Source of the DNA: Methanobacteriota archaeon
GTDB lineage: Archaea > Thermoplasmatota > Poseidoniia > Poseidoniales > Thalassarchaeaceae
Direction: 5' to 3'
DNA length: 22,844 nucleotides
NCBI GenBank assembly: GCA_002727275.1
Contig: PBWO01000044.1
Location: 1 to 22,844, forward strand
Shown: positions 6,721 to 14,197 of the stretch, piece after piece
Layout of the letters: each line of letters opens with the position of its first letter
How positions within the stretch are numbered: position 1 is the stretch's first letter
Notes under the pieces: generated by a model
What the model was told of the DNA's origin: nothing
Database searches by the model: none
What the model saw: only the letters and a program-made list of their open reading frames with translations
Program-made: the position numbers and the translations under genes

Positions 6721-7956
6721 ATGCACATAGCGATGCTGTCAGCCGAATATCCTCCCCGTTGGGGCGGGATGGGTTCTACTGTGTATCATCTGTCAGCGTC
6801 GCTGGCCGCCCGAGGTCATCAGGTGACCGTCATCACTCGCTCGGGTGGAGGTGGTGATACGCCCACCATTGAAGGTGTGGAAGTCATTAGTGTGGGCTGG
6901 GCTCCAATTCCAATGGCGTTTACTCGCTCCTACGGGCGCAGTGCTCTGCGGGCTCTGAAGCGACTACATGCCAGTGACCCGGTCGATGTAGTACACCTGC
7001 ACTGTCCAATGATATCGTGGTCAACCAAACAATTCCGAGATTGTAGGAACTCAGTTGCCCCAGTCGTCTCATCCTTGCACGGTTCTTGGCTGGGCGAGAG
7101 GGACGGTCTGGTAGAAGCTTCTAGGAACAAGGAGGCAGCGGTTTGGGCAAACCCGAACGATCTAGCTATTCTGATGACTGCTAAGCACTACGCTGGATAC
7201 GAACGCGCTGCAGTTAGAGAGTCAAGCATCTGTGTTGCCAACTCTGAGGCAACTAAACAGGACTTCGTACGGCGCTACTCGCCTCCTCAAAACTGGGATT
7301 GTGAAGTCGTACATTGGGGTGTTGATACCAGAATTTTCGTACCACTGCACGGTGATGATGAGGATGCAATGGCGGTCCACGAAGAAATCCGTTCAAGATA
7401 CGGTGCAGCGTTGACTGGCTCGCGGCTTCTACTGGCTGTCGGTAGGCTTGCCGCAAGGAAGGGTTACGCGTCTCTTCTCAGAGCCTTTGCCAGGGTCTAC
7501 GCCTCTTCCCCGTCTACCCGTTTGGTGATTGTTGGGAGGGGGCATCTGCGTTCTAGGCTCAGCCGTTTGGCCAAATCTCTGGGAGTGGGTGAAGCGGTGC
7601 ACTTTGAGTCTGGTATGGGATTCGATGAGCTGGCAGAGTTGTTCCGGTCGGCCGACTTGGTTGTATACCCCTCATACTACGAGGGGCAGGGGTTAATCCC
7701 ACTCGAGGCGATGGCTTCTGGAACGCCGGTTGTCACTGTGAATCACGGGCCACTACCTGAAATGGTAGATGATAGCGTAGGTCGGCTGTTCACTATGGCT
7801 GATGAGTCATCCATGGCCGAAGCGATACTAGCAGAGTTGGATTCAGATGAGACCCTGAACATCAAGGGAGAGAATGGTAGACGAAGGGTGCTGGAGAGTT
7901 TTACTTACGAAGGGAATTCCGAGAGATTTGAAGGCATTTACGGAAGGGCTGAGTAA
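6721..7956 (+). CDS. GT4 family glycosyltransferase
   Basis: 411 residues, GT-B fold. The N-terminal domain starts with IAMLSAEYPPRWGGMGSTVY, where the Gly-Gly-x-Gly loop and the following helix bind the acceptor. The C-terminal domain has LLAVGRLAARKGYASLLRAF, then the GT4 E-x7-E motif in YEGQGLIPLEAMASG (Glu321 and Glu329) that contacts the nucleotide sugar. No membrane helix or signal peptide. Likely retains anomeric configuration and adds a hexose to a lipid-linked or surface glycan, but the substrates are unknown. Start at 6721 is chosen because the family begins there; the longer reading from 6664 runs into the GT2 promoter region. Divergent from the GT2 gene with a 105-base gap. Confidence 0.9.
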   Translation: MHIAMLSAEYPPRWGGMGSTVYHLSASLAARGHQVTVITRSGGGGDTPTIEGVEVISVGWAPIPMAFTRSYGRSALRALKRLHASDPVDVVHLHCPMISWSTKQFRDCRNSVAPVVSSLHGSWLGERDGLVEASRNKEAAVWANPNDLAILMTAKHYAGYERAAVRESSICVANSEATKQDFVRRYSPPQNWDCEVVHWGVDTRIFVPLHGDDEDAMAVHEEIRSRYGAALTGSRLLLAVGRLAARKGYASLLRAFARVYASSPSTRLVIVGRGHLRSRLSRLAKSLGVGEAVHFESGMGFDELAELFRSADLVVYPSYYEGQGLIPLEAMASGTPVVTVNHGPLPEMVDDSVGRLFTMADESSMAEAILAELDSDETLNIKGENGRRRVLESFTYEGNSERFEGIYGRAE

Positions 7957-8015
7957 GGTTCGTCGCCGGGGAATTATTCATTCGTTAGTCACGCTAGCAT
8001 ACGTAAGGGGGAACC

Positions 8016-9086
8016 ATGGGCGAGAGACAGAACCTGAAGGATTTGGATTCAGGAACAGTGGCCAATGTTGGCATCATACTACTGGTGGCGGTGCTTGCAA
8101 TCAAGGAGCTTGAGTCAATAATCCAGCCTCTGATTATCGCAATTCTGCTGTTCCTACTTATCCGTCCTGCTGCGCAGTGGATTGAGGATCGTCCAATTAT
8201 GCAGAAGTATGCTCATCCACTGATGCCATATGGTGTCCTCGTAGTGATTCTTTTCGTTGTACTGTGGGTCGCTTCACAACTGCTTTACTCCAACCTTACA
8301 GCATTCACAGAAGAAGTTCCTGCTCTAACCGACCAACTCAATGACAAGTTGGCCTGGATTGAGGAGTTCGAAATTCGGGGGTACTCATTCGATGTCAGTG
8401 GAGTGACTGCACTAATCAGTCTAGATACTATCAACAACTACCTGACTGGTTTCGTTGGTTCGCTTGCAAGTTTCACCGCGAGTGCGGTTACCGTGCTGAT
8501 TTTCCTTCTATTCATCATCCTAGAGGCAGAGACTCTGCCTCGCCGCCTCAAGGCCGCTTATCCTGAAGATGTTGAGCGAATCGAAGCTGTTGCTAGCTCT
8601 TCTGGAGAGGGAATAAACACCTACGTGGTGACTCGTGCCACGGTGGCCTTTGGGCAGGCATTGGTGGCAGGATTCGTACTATGGTGGCTGGGCATTCCTG
8701 GTTGGTTCATGTGGGCTTCTATCACATTCATGATGGACTTCATCCCATATGTCGGTGCTCTGATCTCTCTGATTCCGCCAATCTTCCTCGGCTTCATCGT
8801 ACTAAGTCCCACTTGGGCAATTGGATTGATTCTAATTCTGGTTCTCAACCAACAGGCCTGGGGCGCCATAGTTGAGCCTCAATTGGCTGGTCAGAGGCTT
8901 GACATGTCTCCAATTGTTCTGCTACTACTAGTTGCATTCTGGGGCTGGGCATGGGGTGTTATGGGGATGGTTCTGGGCGTTCCTCTTGCTGTAATCATGA
9001 AGATTGCTCTTGAGTCGGACCCTAGGACTCGCCCGATTGCATTGATGCTGTCCAGAGATCCATCCCAACAGAGCGACGGTAATTAA
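8016..9086 (+). CDS. AI-2E family transporter (UPF0118/PerM type)
   Basis: 356 residues. Hydrophobic segments at about 17-35, 36-50, 70-90, 145-170, 208-232, 235-260, 262-283 and 302-330 match the AI-2E family layout, with the typical large loop between the third and fourth helix (LTEEVPALTDQL-type region) and the conserved block WGAIVEPQLAGQRLDMSPIV near the C-terminus. Members were first linked to autoinducer-2 export, but others move Na+/H+ or unknown solutes, so the substrate is open. A TATA-like GAATTATTC near 7969-7977 and an AAGGGGG Shine-Dalgarno just before the ATG mark the start; unlike most first genes here it has a leader of perhaps 15 bases. Its stop abuts the stop of the convergent thiamine pyrophosphokinase-like gene with no spacer. 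Confidence 0.88.
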   Translation: MGERQNLKDLDSGTVANVGIILLVAVLAIKELESIIQPLIIAILLFLLIRPAAQWIEDRPIMQKYAHPLMPYGVLVVILFVVLWVASQLLYSNLTAFTEEVPALTDQLNDKLAWIEEFEIRGYSFDVSGVTALISLDTINNYLTGFVGSLASFTASAVTVLIFLLFIILEAETLPRRLKAAYPEDVERIEAVASSSGEGINTYVVTRATVAFGQALVAGFVLWWLGIPGWFMWASITFMMDFIPYVGALISLIPPIFLGFIVLSPTWAIGLILILVLNQQAWGAIVEPQLAGQRLDMSPIVLLLLVAFWGWAWGVMGMVLGVPLAVIMKIALESDPRTRPIALMLSRDPSQQSDGN

Positions 9087-9686
9087 TTACGCTCTGTCGA
9101 CCATAACGGCAAGAATCCCATCGGCTCCGATTTTCACGCTCTCAGATTGAGAGATGTTGTGAAGCCCCTGTGTCGAGAGGGACATCTCAGAGCCGTGCAG
9201 TTCCCATTGGGCGCCTTCTATTCGAACATTGGTGCATTGTGTGAGTGCAAATATCGAAAATCGTGTTCCTTCCCCAATGATTAGTTCTCTTTGCTCGGAA
9301 TGAATCCTGTGAGTTATCGAGTCTTCATGGTGTAATCTGATTGCTGGTCCCTTTGGCGCTTCGCAAAGTGCGGCCCAGTTCCCGAATTGATGGCTGCTTG
9401 AACCTCCATCGCAGCCGACGACATCAATCTCCTGAAATCCCCTCTCTGCGAGAAGATTGAGTGTCTTCGCAAGATCGCTGCTAGACTGATCGGCAAGTTC
9501 TGTCGTCTTGCCGTACCAGTTCTCAGAGACTGAATCAAGATCCCCTAACACCTCAGTCACCTCGTAGCCCAAATCGTAAGCCTTGTCGGCTCCTCCGTCA
9601 ATTCCGTAGACGGTTGCTTCGTCACCTAATTCAGTTAGGACGATGTCAGAGGGTTTTTCGCCGTTGCACCATAAAAGAGCGTGCAC
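9087..9686 (-). CDS. Thiamine pyrophosphokinase-like protein
   Basis: 199 residues from a GTG at 9686. The start is chosen because GAGGTGAG lies just upstream, the residues then match the family opening (ALLWCNGEKP), and the gene no longer overlaps its upstream neighbour; an ATG at 9740 would add 18 residues inside that neighbour. Family motifs: YGIDGGADKAYDLG (27-40), GDLDS (48-52), DQSSSDLAKTL (67-77) and GCDGGSSSHQFGN (91-103). The enzyme would transfer pyrophosphate from ATP to thiamine. In the last motif the usual Gly-Gly-Arg-x-Asp-His reads Gly-Gly-Ser-Ser-Ser-His, so Arg and Asp are lost and activity or substrate may differ. It is 4 bases downstream of the M29-like gene and probably co-transcribed. 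Confidence 0.78.
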   Translation of the reverse strand: MHALLWCNGEKPSDIVLTELGDEATVYGIDGGADKAYDLGYEVTEVLGDLDSVSENWYGKTTELADQSSSDLAKTLNLLAERGFQEIDVVGCDGGSSSHQFGNWAALCEAPKGPAIRLHHEDSITHRIHSEQRELIIGEGTRFSIFALTQCTNVRIEGAQWELHGSEMSLSTQGLHNISQSESVKIGADGILAVMVDRA

Positions 9687-9690
9687 TGGC

Positions 9691-10722
9691 TCACCTCTTC
9701 CTCGCAGTGATTCGACCCTCGATAACCAGGTCAACATCATTGAGTTCGACTGAAGGATTCAACATCACTCCACGCATATGTACGCCTACACTAGCCGTAC
9801 CCCCTAGAGCGGAGTTGTCTCCGAATCCGAAGTATGCTGCACCACGTACCACCTGATCCTCAAGCCGCTTGCCTGAGATTCTGGCTCGCGGATTCATCCC
9901 AAATCCAAATTCAGCAACCGTATTGATCAAGTTGGCTCGGCTTGGCCGCAGCCCTACTCTCGCCTCGTCGAGCACAGACTGAATGTTTTCTGCTGCCTCG
10001 CCTCCAGAAATACTCACGACTAAACCATCCTCAACTAGGAATGTGATTGGTTCTTCCAGAATTGTTCCCTCCCAAGAGCCGTCGATCACAATTTTCCCAT
10101 TCATTGTTTGTTCCTGTGGCAAAACGAATACCTTGCCGGCTGGTAGGTTGGTCACTTGCCCCGGTCGATTGCAGATGCCGTTGTCTTCGAGCACCCATCG
10201 GGCCCCAGTTCTGAATCTTATATCGGTTCCAGCCTCGCTCGTCACTCTGACATCGCGCCGCCTCCTGAGAAGTGGGTTCAATCCAGAAATTTCCTTCTGT
10301 AGTGCGTTATAATCCGCAGTCATACCACCTGCGGCCATCATCTCTTGTGTAATTCCAGGCATCGAGGCGATTCTAGCACCTTCACGAGAAGAGGTGAGTC
10401 TTGCCCTAGTGTGAGTTAGTGAGTTCCTAGTGGCTAGCAATACCACATTCTGACGTCTCATCAGATCCCCCACCGAGGCGGGTGGTTCATTTCCCTGCAT
10501 ATGACTACGTGGCATCATCATCATCAGAATACGGTCGGTAACCTCGGAAGCAGCCTCATACAGAGCCCTGCCAACCTCAGAGGTTGTGGGGTCCGTCACG
10601 ACCAGTACATTCTCGTGCGGTCTGACCTGCATGCATGTGCGTATTACAGAGCGGGCGGCAGTGAGCATTTCCTCCTCAAGGTCTTGCTCTTCGGACTCTG
10701 CTTGCTCATGCTCCTCGGACAT
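9691..10722 (-). CDS. M29 aminopeptidase-like protein, probable degenerate metal site
   Basis: 343 residues. After an acidic N-terminal extension (about 1-20) the fold follows the M29/COG2309 group (aminopeptidase T and dihydroxypyridine-dioxygenase-like proteins): NLPAGKVFVLP (192-202), AEFGFGMNPRARI (270-282), KRLEDQVVRGAAYFGFGDN (285-303) and GVHMRGVMLNPSVEL (313-327). From memory of the family, these places usually read GEVF, EDEK...GT-H-A-G-N and H-x-D. Here Glu is Lys197, the DEK acidic residue is Gln290, the His is Tyr297 and the Asp is Arg317. The protein may therefore lack the two-metal centre and act in binding rather than peptide cleavage. A TATA-like TTGAATAAC lies about 31 bases before the start. 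First gene of a pair with the thiamine pyrophosphokinase-like gene. Confidence 0.75.
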   Translation of the reverse strand: MSEEHEQAESEEQDLEEEMLTAARSVIRTCMQVRPHENVLVVTDPTTSEVGRALYEAASEVTDRILMMMMPRSHMQGNEPPASVGDLMRRQNVVLLATRNSLTHTRARLTSSREGARIASMPGITQEMMAAGGMTADYNALQKEISGLNPLLRRRRDVRVTSEAGTDIRFRTGARWVLEDNGICNRPGQVTNLPAGKVFVLPQEQTMNGKIVIDGSWEGTILEEPITFLVEDGLVVSISGGEAAENIQSVLDEARVGLRPSRANLINTVAEFGFGMNPRARISGKRLEDQVVRGAAYFGFGDNSALGGTASVGVHMRGVMLNPSVELNDVDLVIEGRITARKR

Positions 10723-10823
10723 CTCGCTCGACTCGTGATGAGAGTTCCGTTATTCAAGACCACTACGTCATGTCAAATCATCTCACCACGTCAGTCATAG
10801 GTATAGCAGCACTGCGCATACTG

Positions 10824-11669
10824 ATGGAAGGCGTCCGTGCGGTGCGTATCGTGGCTGCTCTGGCGGTGGCTGCACTACTCGCTGGAGGCTGGATGATGAA
10901 CTCGGACAACCTCGCCGATGATGATGGTTCAGAGGAGGAACAGAACCCACTAATGTTTGCTGAGGGTGATGCTGCTGAGGACGACAGAGGAGAGAATGAG
11001 GAGAGTCAGCCTGTCGTGAAGAGAGGTGGTGGCGAAGAGGATGAAGATTCGGCTTTGCCCGGCCAGCTTATTGCAGGTGGAATCGGGGCGCTTGGATCGC
11101 TCCTAGTCGGCTCTGCATTCTTTGAATTCGTCAAAGTCACCGTGCTGGTGGCTCTGGTCTCTCCGATGCTCGCGAGGATCAAAAGTAATCGCGAGGATAT
11201 GCTGACTCGTGGTAGGCTGCTAGGTTATCTCGAAGCTAACCCTGGGATTCACTTCTCTGCACTCAGAGACGCGCTTGGTCTAGCCAACGGCGTCACTGCC
11301 TACCATCTGCACTTCCTCGAGTCGTCGGGTCAGATTATATCATGGAGAGATGGGAAGCTCCGTCGCTACGCGATTTCTAGCCTGACAAAAGAGGAGGTCA
11401 GCAAAATCAAGAGTCCGATTTTGGGAACTCGTCTAGCGATCCTTGAGGTGCTAGCGAGTTCGGGTAACCTCGGGATGTCCGGCCCTGAAATCAGGAAGAA
11501 ATTGCAAATCTCGAGGCAGTTGCTTAGTCACCACCTCTCCGAGTTGAGAACTGGTGGGATGATTGAGGCTGCCTCGGAAGCCAGAAGGCCCAATTGGAAA
11601 GTTTCGGACTCAGGTCATGATGCTCTGTCAGTGTCTAAGGAAGTCGCTCGTATCGAGGCTGTCGCTTAA
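10824..11669 (+). CDS. Membrane-tethered protein with two winged-helix domains
   Basis: 281 residues from the ATG at 10824; an in-frame ATG at 10770 would add 18. Layout: first membrane helix or signal anchor about 7-24, then a very acidic segment (about 27-78, DDDGSEEEQ and EEDEDS), a second hydrophobic stretch about 82-117, and two winged-helix domains, at about 126-185 (with HFSALRDALGLANGVTAYHL) and about 201-262 (with GPEIRKKLQISRQLLSHHL). The layout suggests an acidic loop outside the cell and DNA-binding domains inside, a one-component membrane regulator. It is followed after 9 bases by a BNR lipoprotein gene and then a microprotein, so these are natural candidates for its signal source or targets. 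Divergent from the M29-like gene. Start choice rests on the anchor position and GTATAG about 21 bases upstream, and is uncertain. Confidence 0.78.
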   Translation: MEGVRAVRIVAALAVAALLAGGWMMNSDNLADDDGSEEEQNPLMFAEGDAAEDDRGENEESQPVVKRGGGEEDEDSALPGQLIAGGIGALGSLLVGSAFFEFVKVTVLVALVSPMLARIKSNREDMLTRGRLLGYLEANPGIHFSALRDALGLANGVTAYHLHFLESSGQIISWRDGKLRRYAISSLTKEEVSKIKSPILGTRLAILEVLASSGNLGMSGPEIRKKLQISRQLLSHHLSELRTGGMIEAASEARRPNWKVSDSGHDALSVSKEVARIEAVA

Positions 11670-11678
11670 CCTCAAGCG

Positions 11679-13202
11679 ATGCCAAAGGTAATTGCTTGGA
11701 GACAGCCCCGTCATAGCGTGCGCGCAGCGTCTTCAATGGTTGTCATACTGATGCTCTCGGCATCTCTAACCGGGTGCTTTGGGGGCGATCCAGCACCTCC
11801 TGAACCCGAGGAAGAGGGTTTGCCCGAGGGTTGGTTCGTAACCGGAGGCGATGGATTGCCTGTCGATGTGGAGGCACTCAACCTCAGCTTCGTGTTCAGC
11901 AATGTGGGCGAGGACGGAGCCGAGCCCAGCATTGGAATAACATCGAGTGGTTGCATGTTCTTCACCGCGTTTGAGAAGGTGATGCGTTCGTGTGACTATG
12001 GTCAGACGTGGGATCATATGAACTCGATTTGGCAGCACCCGTCGACCAGTGACCCGTGGTTATGGGTAGATCCGGTTACTGATCGCATTTTCGATGTTCA
12101 GATGGTAGGTCTGTTGACAACATGGATTGCATGGAGCGATGATGATGGTCTGAACTGGCTGGGCAATCCGCATGATTCAGGTCCTATCCCTCTGAATGAT
12201 CACATCAAGCTAGGTTCGGGCCCTTGGACTGATGATGGATACGGATTGGCTGGCGGTCTGACGAGTAGTGTTTACGAGACGGCTGTGTACTTCTGCTACA
12301 ACAAGGGAGTTGGAATATTCTGCTACACCAGTTTCGATGGTGGAGCGAGTTTCGAAGTTGGTGGGTTGGTGTTTGGTCTTGTTACAACTAACGGGGGGTT
12401 GCATGGAGCCATCACCACAGCACCAGACGGTACCGTGTATGTTACTCCCAGGGTTTCTACACCCACAATTGTGTTCTCAAAGGACAACGGCTTCAGTTGG
12501 GAAGAGAGGACCATGGGCGAGGATGTTGGAACGCCCAACCCACGCAAGAACTCGGAGGTGGCCACCGATAGCGAGTCGAACGCCTACCACATTTGGGTCG
12601 GTGCTGATCATGGAATCTATATGTCACGAAGTATCGATTCAGGCAATACTTGGGAGCAAGAGAGTACAAGACTGAGTCCAGCCGAAGTAATCTCTACTAC
12701 ATTCCCTCACGTAGATGCTGGGGACCCAGGGAGGATTGCAATCACCTATCTTGGTAGTGAGAACGCCAGTGCCCTCAACACATCTAACATCGATGGAGAG
12801 GCATGGGATGGTAATCCACACTATGCCCCCGCCAATGTCAGCTACTACCTGTACATCACCTACAGCCTTAACGCGCTAGATCCAGAACCCGTGTTCCATA
12901 CCGTCAGAGTCTCGCCAGACCCGGTCCAAGTTGGTAGCATCTGTCTGAATAGTGGTGACTGTAGGGACATCGGGGGCTCAAATCGCAACCTTCTCGACTT
13001 CAACGATCTTCACATAGACAGAGAAGGGAGGGTGTATGTGGCCTTCGCAGACGGTTGTATCGACTCGTGTGCGAGCAGTAACAACTCAACCCCCGAAGAC
13101 TCGCGCGGTAGGCTCGGGGCGGTCTACTATCTGGGGAGTGGTCCGAGTCTGTTCGAATCTGTAGGCGATCTTGTAGAGTTTGAAATTGATGAAGGTGAAT
13201 GA
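11679..13202 (+). CDS. BNR/Asp-box (sialidase-like fold) lipoprotein
   Basis: 507 residues. The N-terminus is a lipoprotein signal: a basic region (to about residue 16), hydrophobic VVILMLSASL and a lipobox LTGC with Cys33, then an acidic/Pro linker (PAPPEPEEEG). The body carries at least five Asp-box motifs of the S-x-D-x-G-x-x-W type: SCDYGQTW (104-111), SDDDGLNW (153-160), TSFDGGASF, SKDNGFSW and SIDSGNTW. These mark a six- or seven-bladed beta-propeller as in sialidases and Vps10-like proteins. I cannot identify the Arg triad of true sialidases with confidence, so a sugar-binding or protein-binding role is as likely as hydrolysis. Second gene of the cassette with the tethered winged-helix protein; no Shine-Dalgarno is evident before this ATG. 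Confidence 0.82.
   Translation: MPKVIAWRQPRHSVRAASSMVVILMLSASLTGCFGGDPAPPEPEEEGLPEGWFVTGGDGLPVDVEALNLSFVFSNVGEDGAEPSIGITSSGCMFFTAFEKVMRSCDYGQTWDHMNSIWQHPSTSDPWLWVDPVTDRIFDVQMVGLLTTWIAWSDDDGLNWLGNPHDSGPIPLNDHIKLGSGPWTDDGYGLAGGLTSSVYETAVYFCYNKGVGIFCYTSFDGGASFEVGGLVFGLVTTNGGLHGAITTAPDGTVYVTPRVSTPTIVFSKDNGFSWEERTMGEDVGTPNPRKNSEVATDSESNAYHIWVGADHGIYMSRSIDSGNTWEQESTRLSPAEVISTTFPHVDAGDPGRIAITYLGSENASALNTSNIDGEAWDGNPHYAPANVSYYLYITYSLNALDPEPVFHTVRVSPDPVQVGSICLNSGDCRDIGGSNRNLLDFNDLHIDREGRVYVAFADGCIDSCASSNNSTPEDSRGRLGAVYYLGSGPSLFESVGDLVEFEIDEGE
13194..13198 (+). promoter_or_regulatory. Shine-Dalgarno for the 31-residue microprotein
   Basis: GGTGA, at the end of the BNR lipoprotein gene, lies 5 bases before the ATG at 13204. 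It supports reinitiation on a stop-start junction with one base between TGA and ATG. Confidence 0.55.
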
Positions 13203-13203
13203 A

Positions 13204-13299
13204 ATGGCATTGGATTTGACCAGCAAGCGGAGCTTACTGATTGTAATCATAGTGGCGGGGCTAGTGATGTGGTTTAGAGAATGGATACACACCGTCTAA
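13204..13299 (+). CDS. 31-residue single-pass membrane microprotein
   Basis: A short frame of 31 codons starting one base after the stop of the BNR lipoprotein gene. The product has a short polar start with Lys-Arg (MALDLTSKRS), a hydrophobic helix LLIVIIVAGLVMWF (11-24) and a polar tail ending REWIHTV. GGTGA before the ATG and the tight coupling argue for translation. The positive residues before the helix and the Arg after it leave topology open. It could be a subunit or regulator of the tethered winged-helix protein, or a small anchor for the lipoprotein complex. Its stop overlaps the stop of the convergent FkbM gene by 4 bases. No family was recognised. Confidence 0.6.
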   Translation: MALDLTSKRSLLIVIIVAGLVMWFREWIHTV

Positions 13300-14075
13300 C
13301 TGTTGGCGTCCATCTTTACGTAAATGTCTCCAGCGGCTCCCGTATCACCTATGGGTTTGAGACCTTTGATCTCCTCCAGAAGCTCATCTCGTGAAATCCA
13401 CTGCTCGGGAACTAGGTTGAATTCGTGTCCTCTTGAATAGCGATATCTGCACTCGCCCATTGTTTCAAGTTGCTCCGTACAGTACTCAATATCTTCAGGG
13501 AATTCGCTATGAAACTCAAGGGAAAGCAACGGTATCGGCCTAGAGAGGCCTTCGATTACCTGTTTTTCAAAACCCTCGACGTCGATCTTACAGTAGTCCG
13601 GGATACCATATTCGGCGATCAACGCATCAAGGGTTGTCACTTCCACTGAAATCTGTTCTCCCCATTTTTCGTCCCTATAACGGCTGTCTTCCCTGTAGGA
13701 TTCCGAGAACGTTGAATGGGTGGATGTCTCGTTGTTGACCGTGAACAGCAGCTCCCCTTCCCGGTCACCCACCCCTTTGGGAACAATCGTGACCAAATCA
13801 TGGCCGGCAAACTTGCCCCGAAGTCCTTCGACGCACCCAGGATGGGGTTCCAAAGCGATTGTACGGGCTTTTAATTTGGTAAACATGGCCGAGTACGTGC
13901 CGATATTAGCCCCAATATCAAAGACGAGGTCGTCCACGCCAACGAACTGTCGATGGAATTTTAGCATCGACTTTTGCAGTTTGCGTTTTTTCCAGATGCG
14001 AAAGAATGGTCGGACGATTGCCTTGATAGGACCAGGGACGACCTGTGCCAGTTTATATTCCGCTTCGCTAACCAA
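13296..14075 (-). CDS. FkbM family SAM-dependent methyltransferase
   Basis: 259 residues from a TTG. The SAM-binding motif I reads VFDIGANIGTYSAMF (51-65), followed by ALEPHPG (74-80), and the FkbM signature KIDVEGFEKQVIEGL (163-177) with LLSLEFHSEFP after it. FkbM-type enzymes O-methylate sugars or other small hydroxylated groups, often on surface glycans, which fits the nearby glycosyltransferases. The start is closed by a stop five codons upstream; a TATA-like GTAAATAG lies 27 bases before the TTG and supports it over the internal ATG at 13967. The gene and the region upstream look more AT-rich than the neighbours, a weak hint of later acquisition. Confidence 0.88.
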   Translation of the reverse strand: MVSEAEYKLAQVVPGPIKAIVRPFFRIWKKRKLQKSMLKFHRQFVGVDDLVFDIGANIGTYSAMFTKLKARTIALEPHPGCVEGLRGKFAGHDLVTIVPKGVGDREGELLFTVNNETSTHSTFSESYREDSRYRDEKWGEQISVEVTTLDALIAEYGIPDYCKIDVEGFEKQVIEGLSRPIPLLSLEFHSEFPEDIEYCTEQLETMGECRYRYSRGHEFNLVPEQWISRDELLEEIKGLKPIGDTGAAGDIYVKMDANS

Positions 14076-14098
14076 TAATCTACCACTTTAGCTCCTAT

Positions 14099-14106
14099 CT
14101 ATTTAC
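14099..14106 (-). promoter_or_regulatory. TATA-like box for the FkbM gene
   Basis: GTAAATAG on the minus strand is centred about 27 bases before the TTG start at 14075. Part of the AT-rich 122-base divergent region 14076-14197, which also holds the transporter promoter and no gene. Confidence 0.5.
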
Positions 14107-14167
14107 AATTTGCTTTAGCCTACAAGTAAATACAAAGCTAGAAATGAAGATTTTAGTCTAAATTAAG

Positions 14168-14175
14168 AATTATAC
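14168..14175 (+). promoter_or_regulatory. TATA-like box for the BASS transporter gene
   Basis: AATTATAC is centred about 26 bases before the ATG at 14198. The bases between them contain no Shine-Dalgarno, so a leaderless message is likely. Confidence 0.55.
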
Positions 14176-14197
14176 GTCCTGACCATCCTCGCGATTC

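Noticed and set aside
7874..8113. Plus-strand 79-codon frame spanning the GT4 end and AI-2E start
   Set aside because: It overlaps two well-supported genes in another frame and resembles no protein.
9687..9740. Upstream ATG for the thiamine pyrophosphokinase-like gene
   Set aside because: It would lie inside the M29-like gene, while the GTG at 9686 has a good Shine-Dalgarno and matches the family opening.
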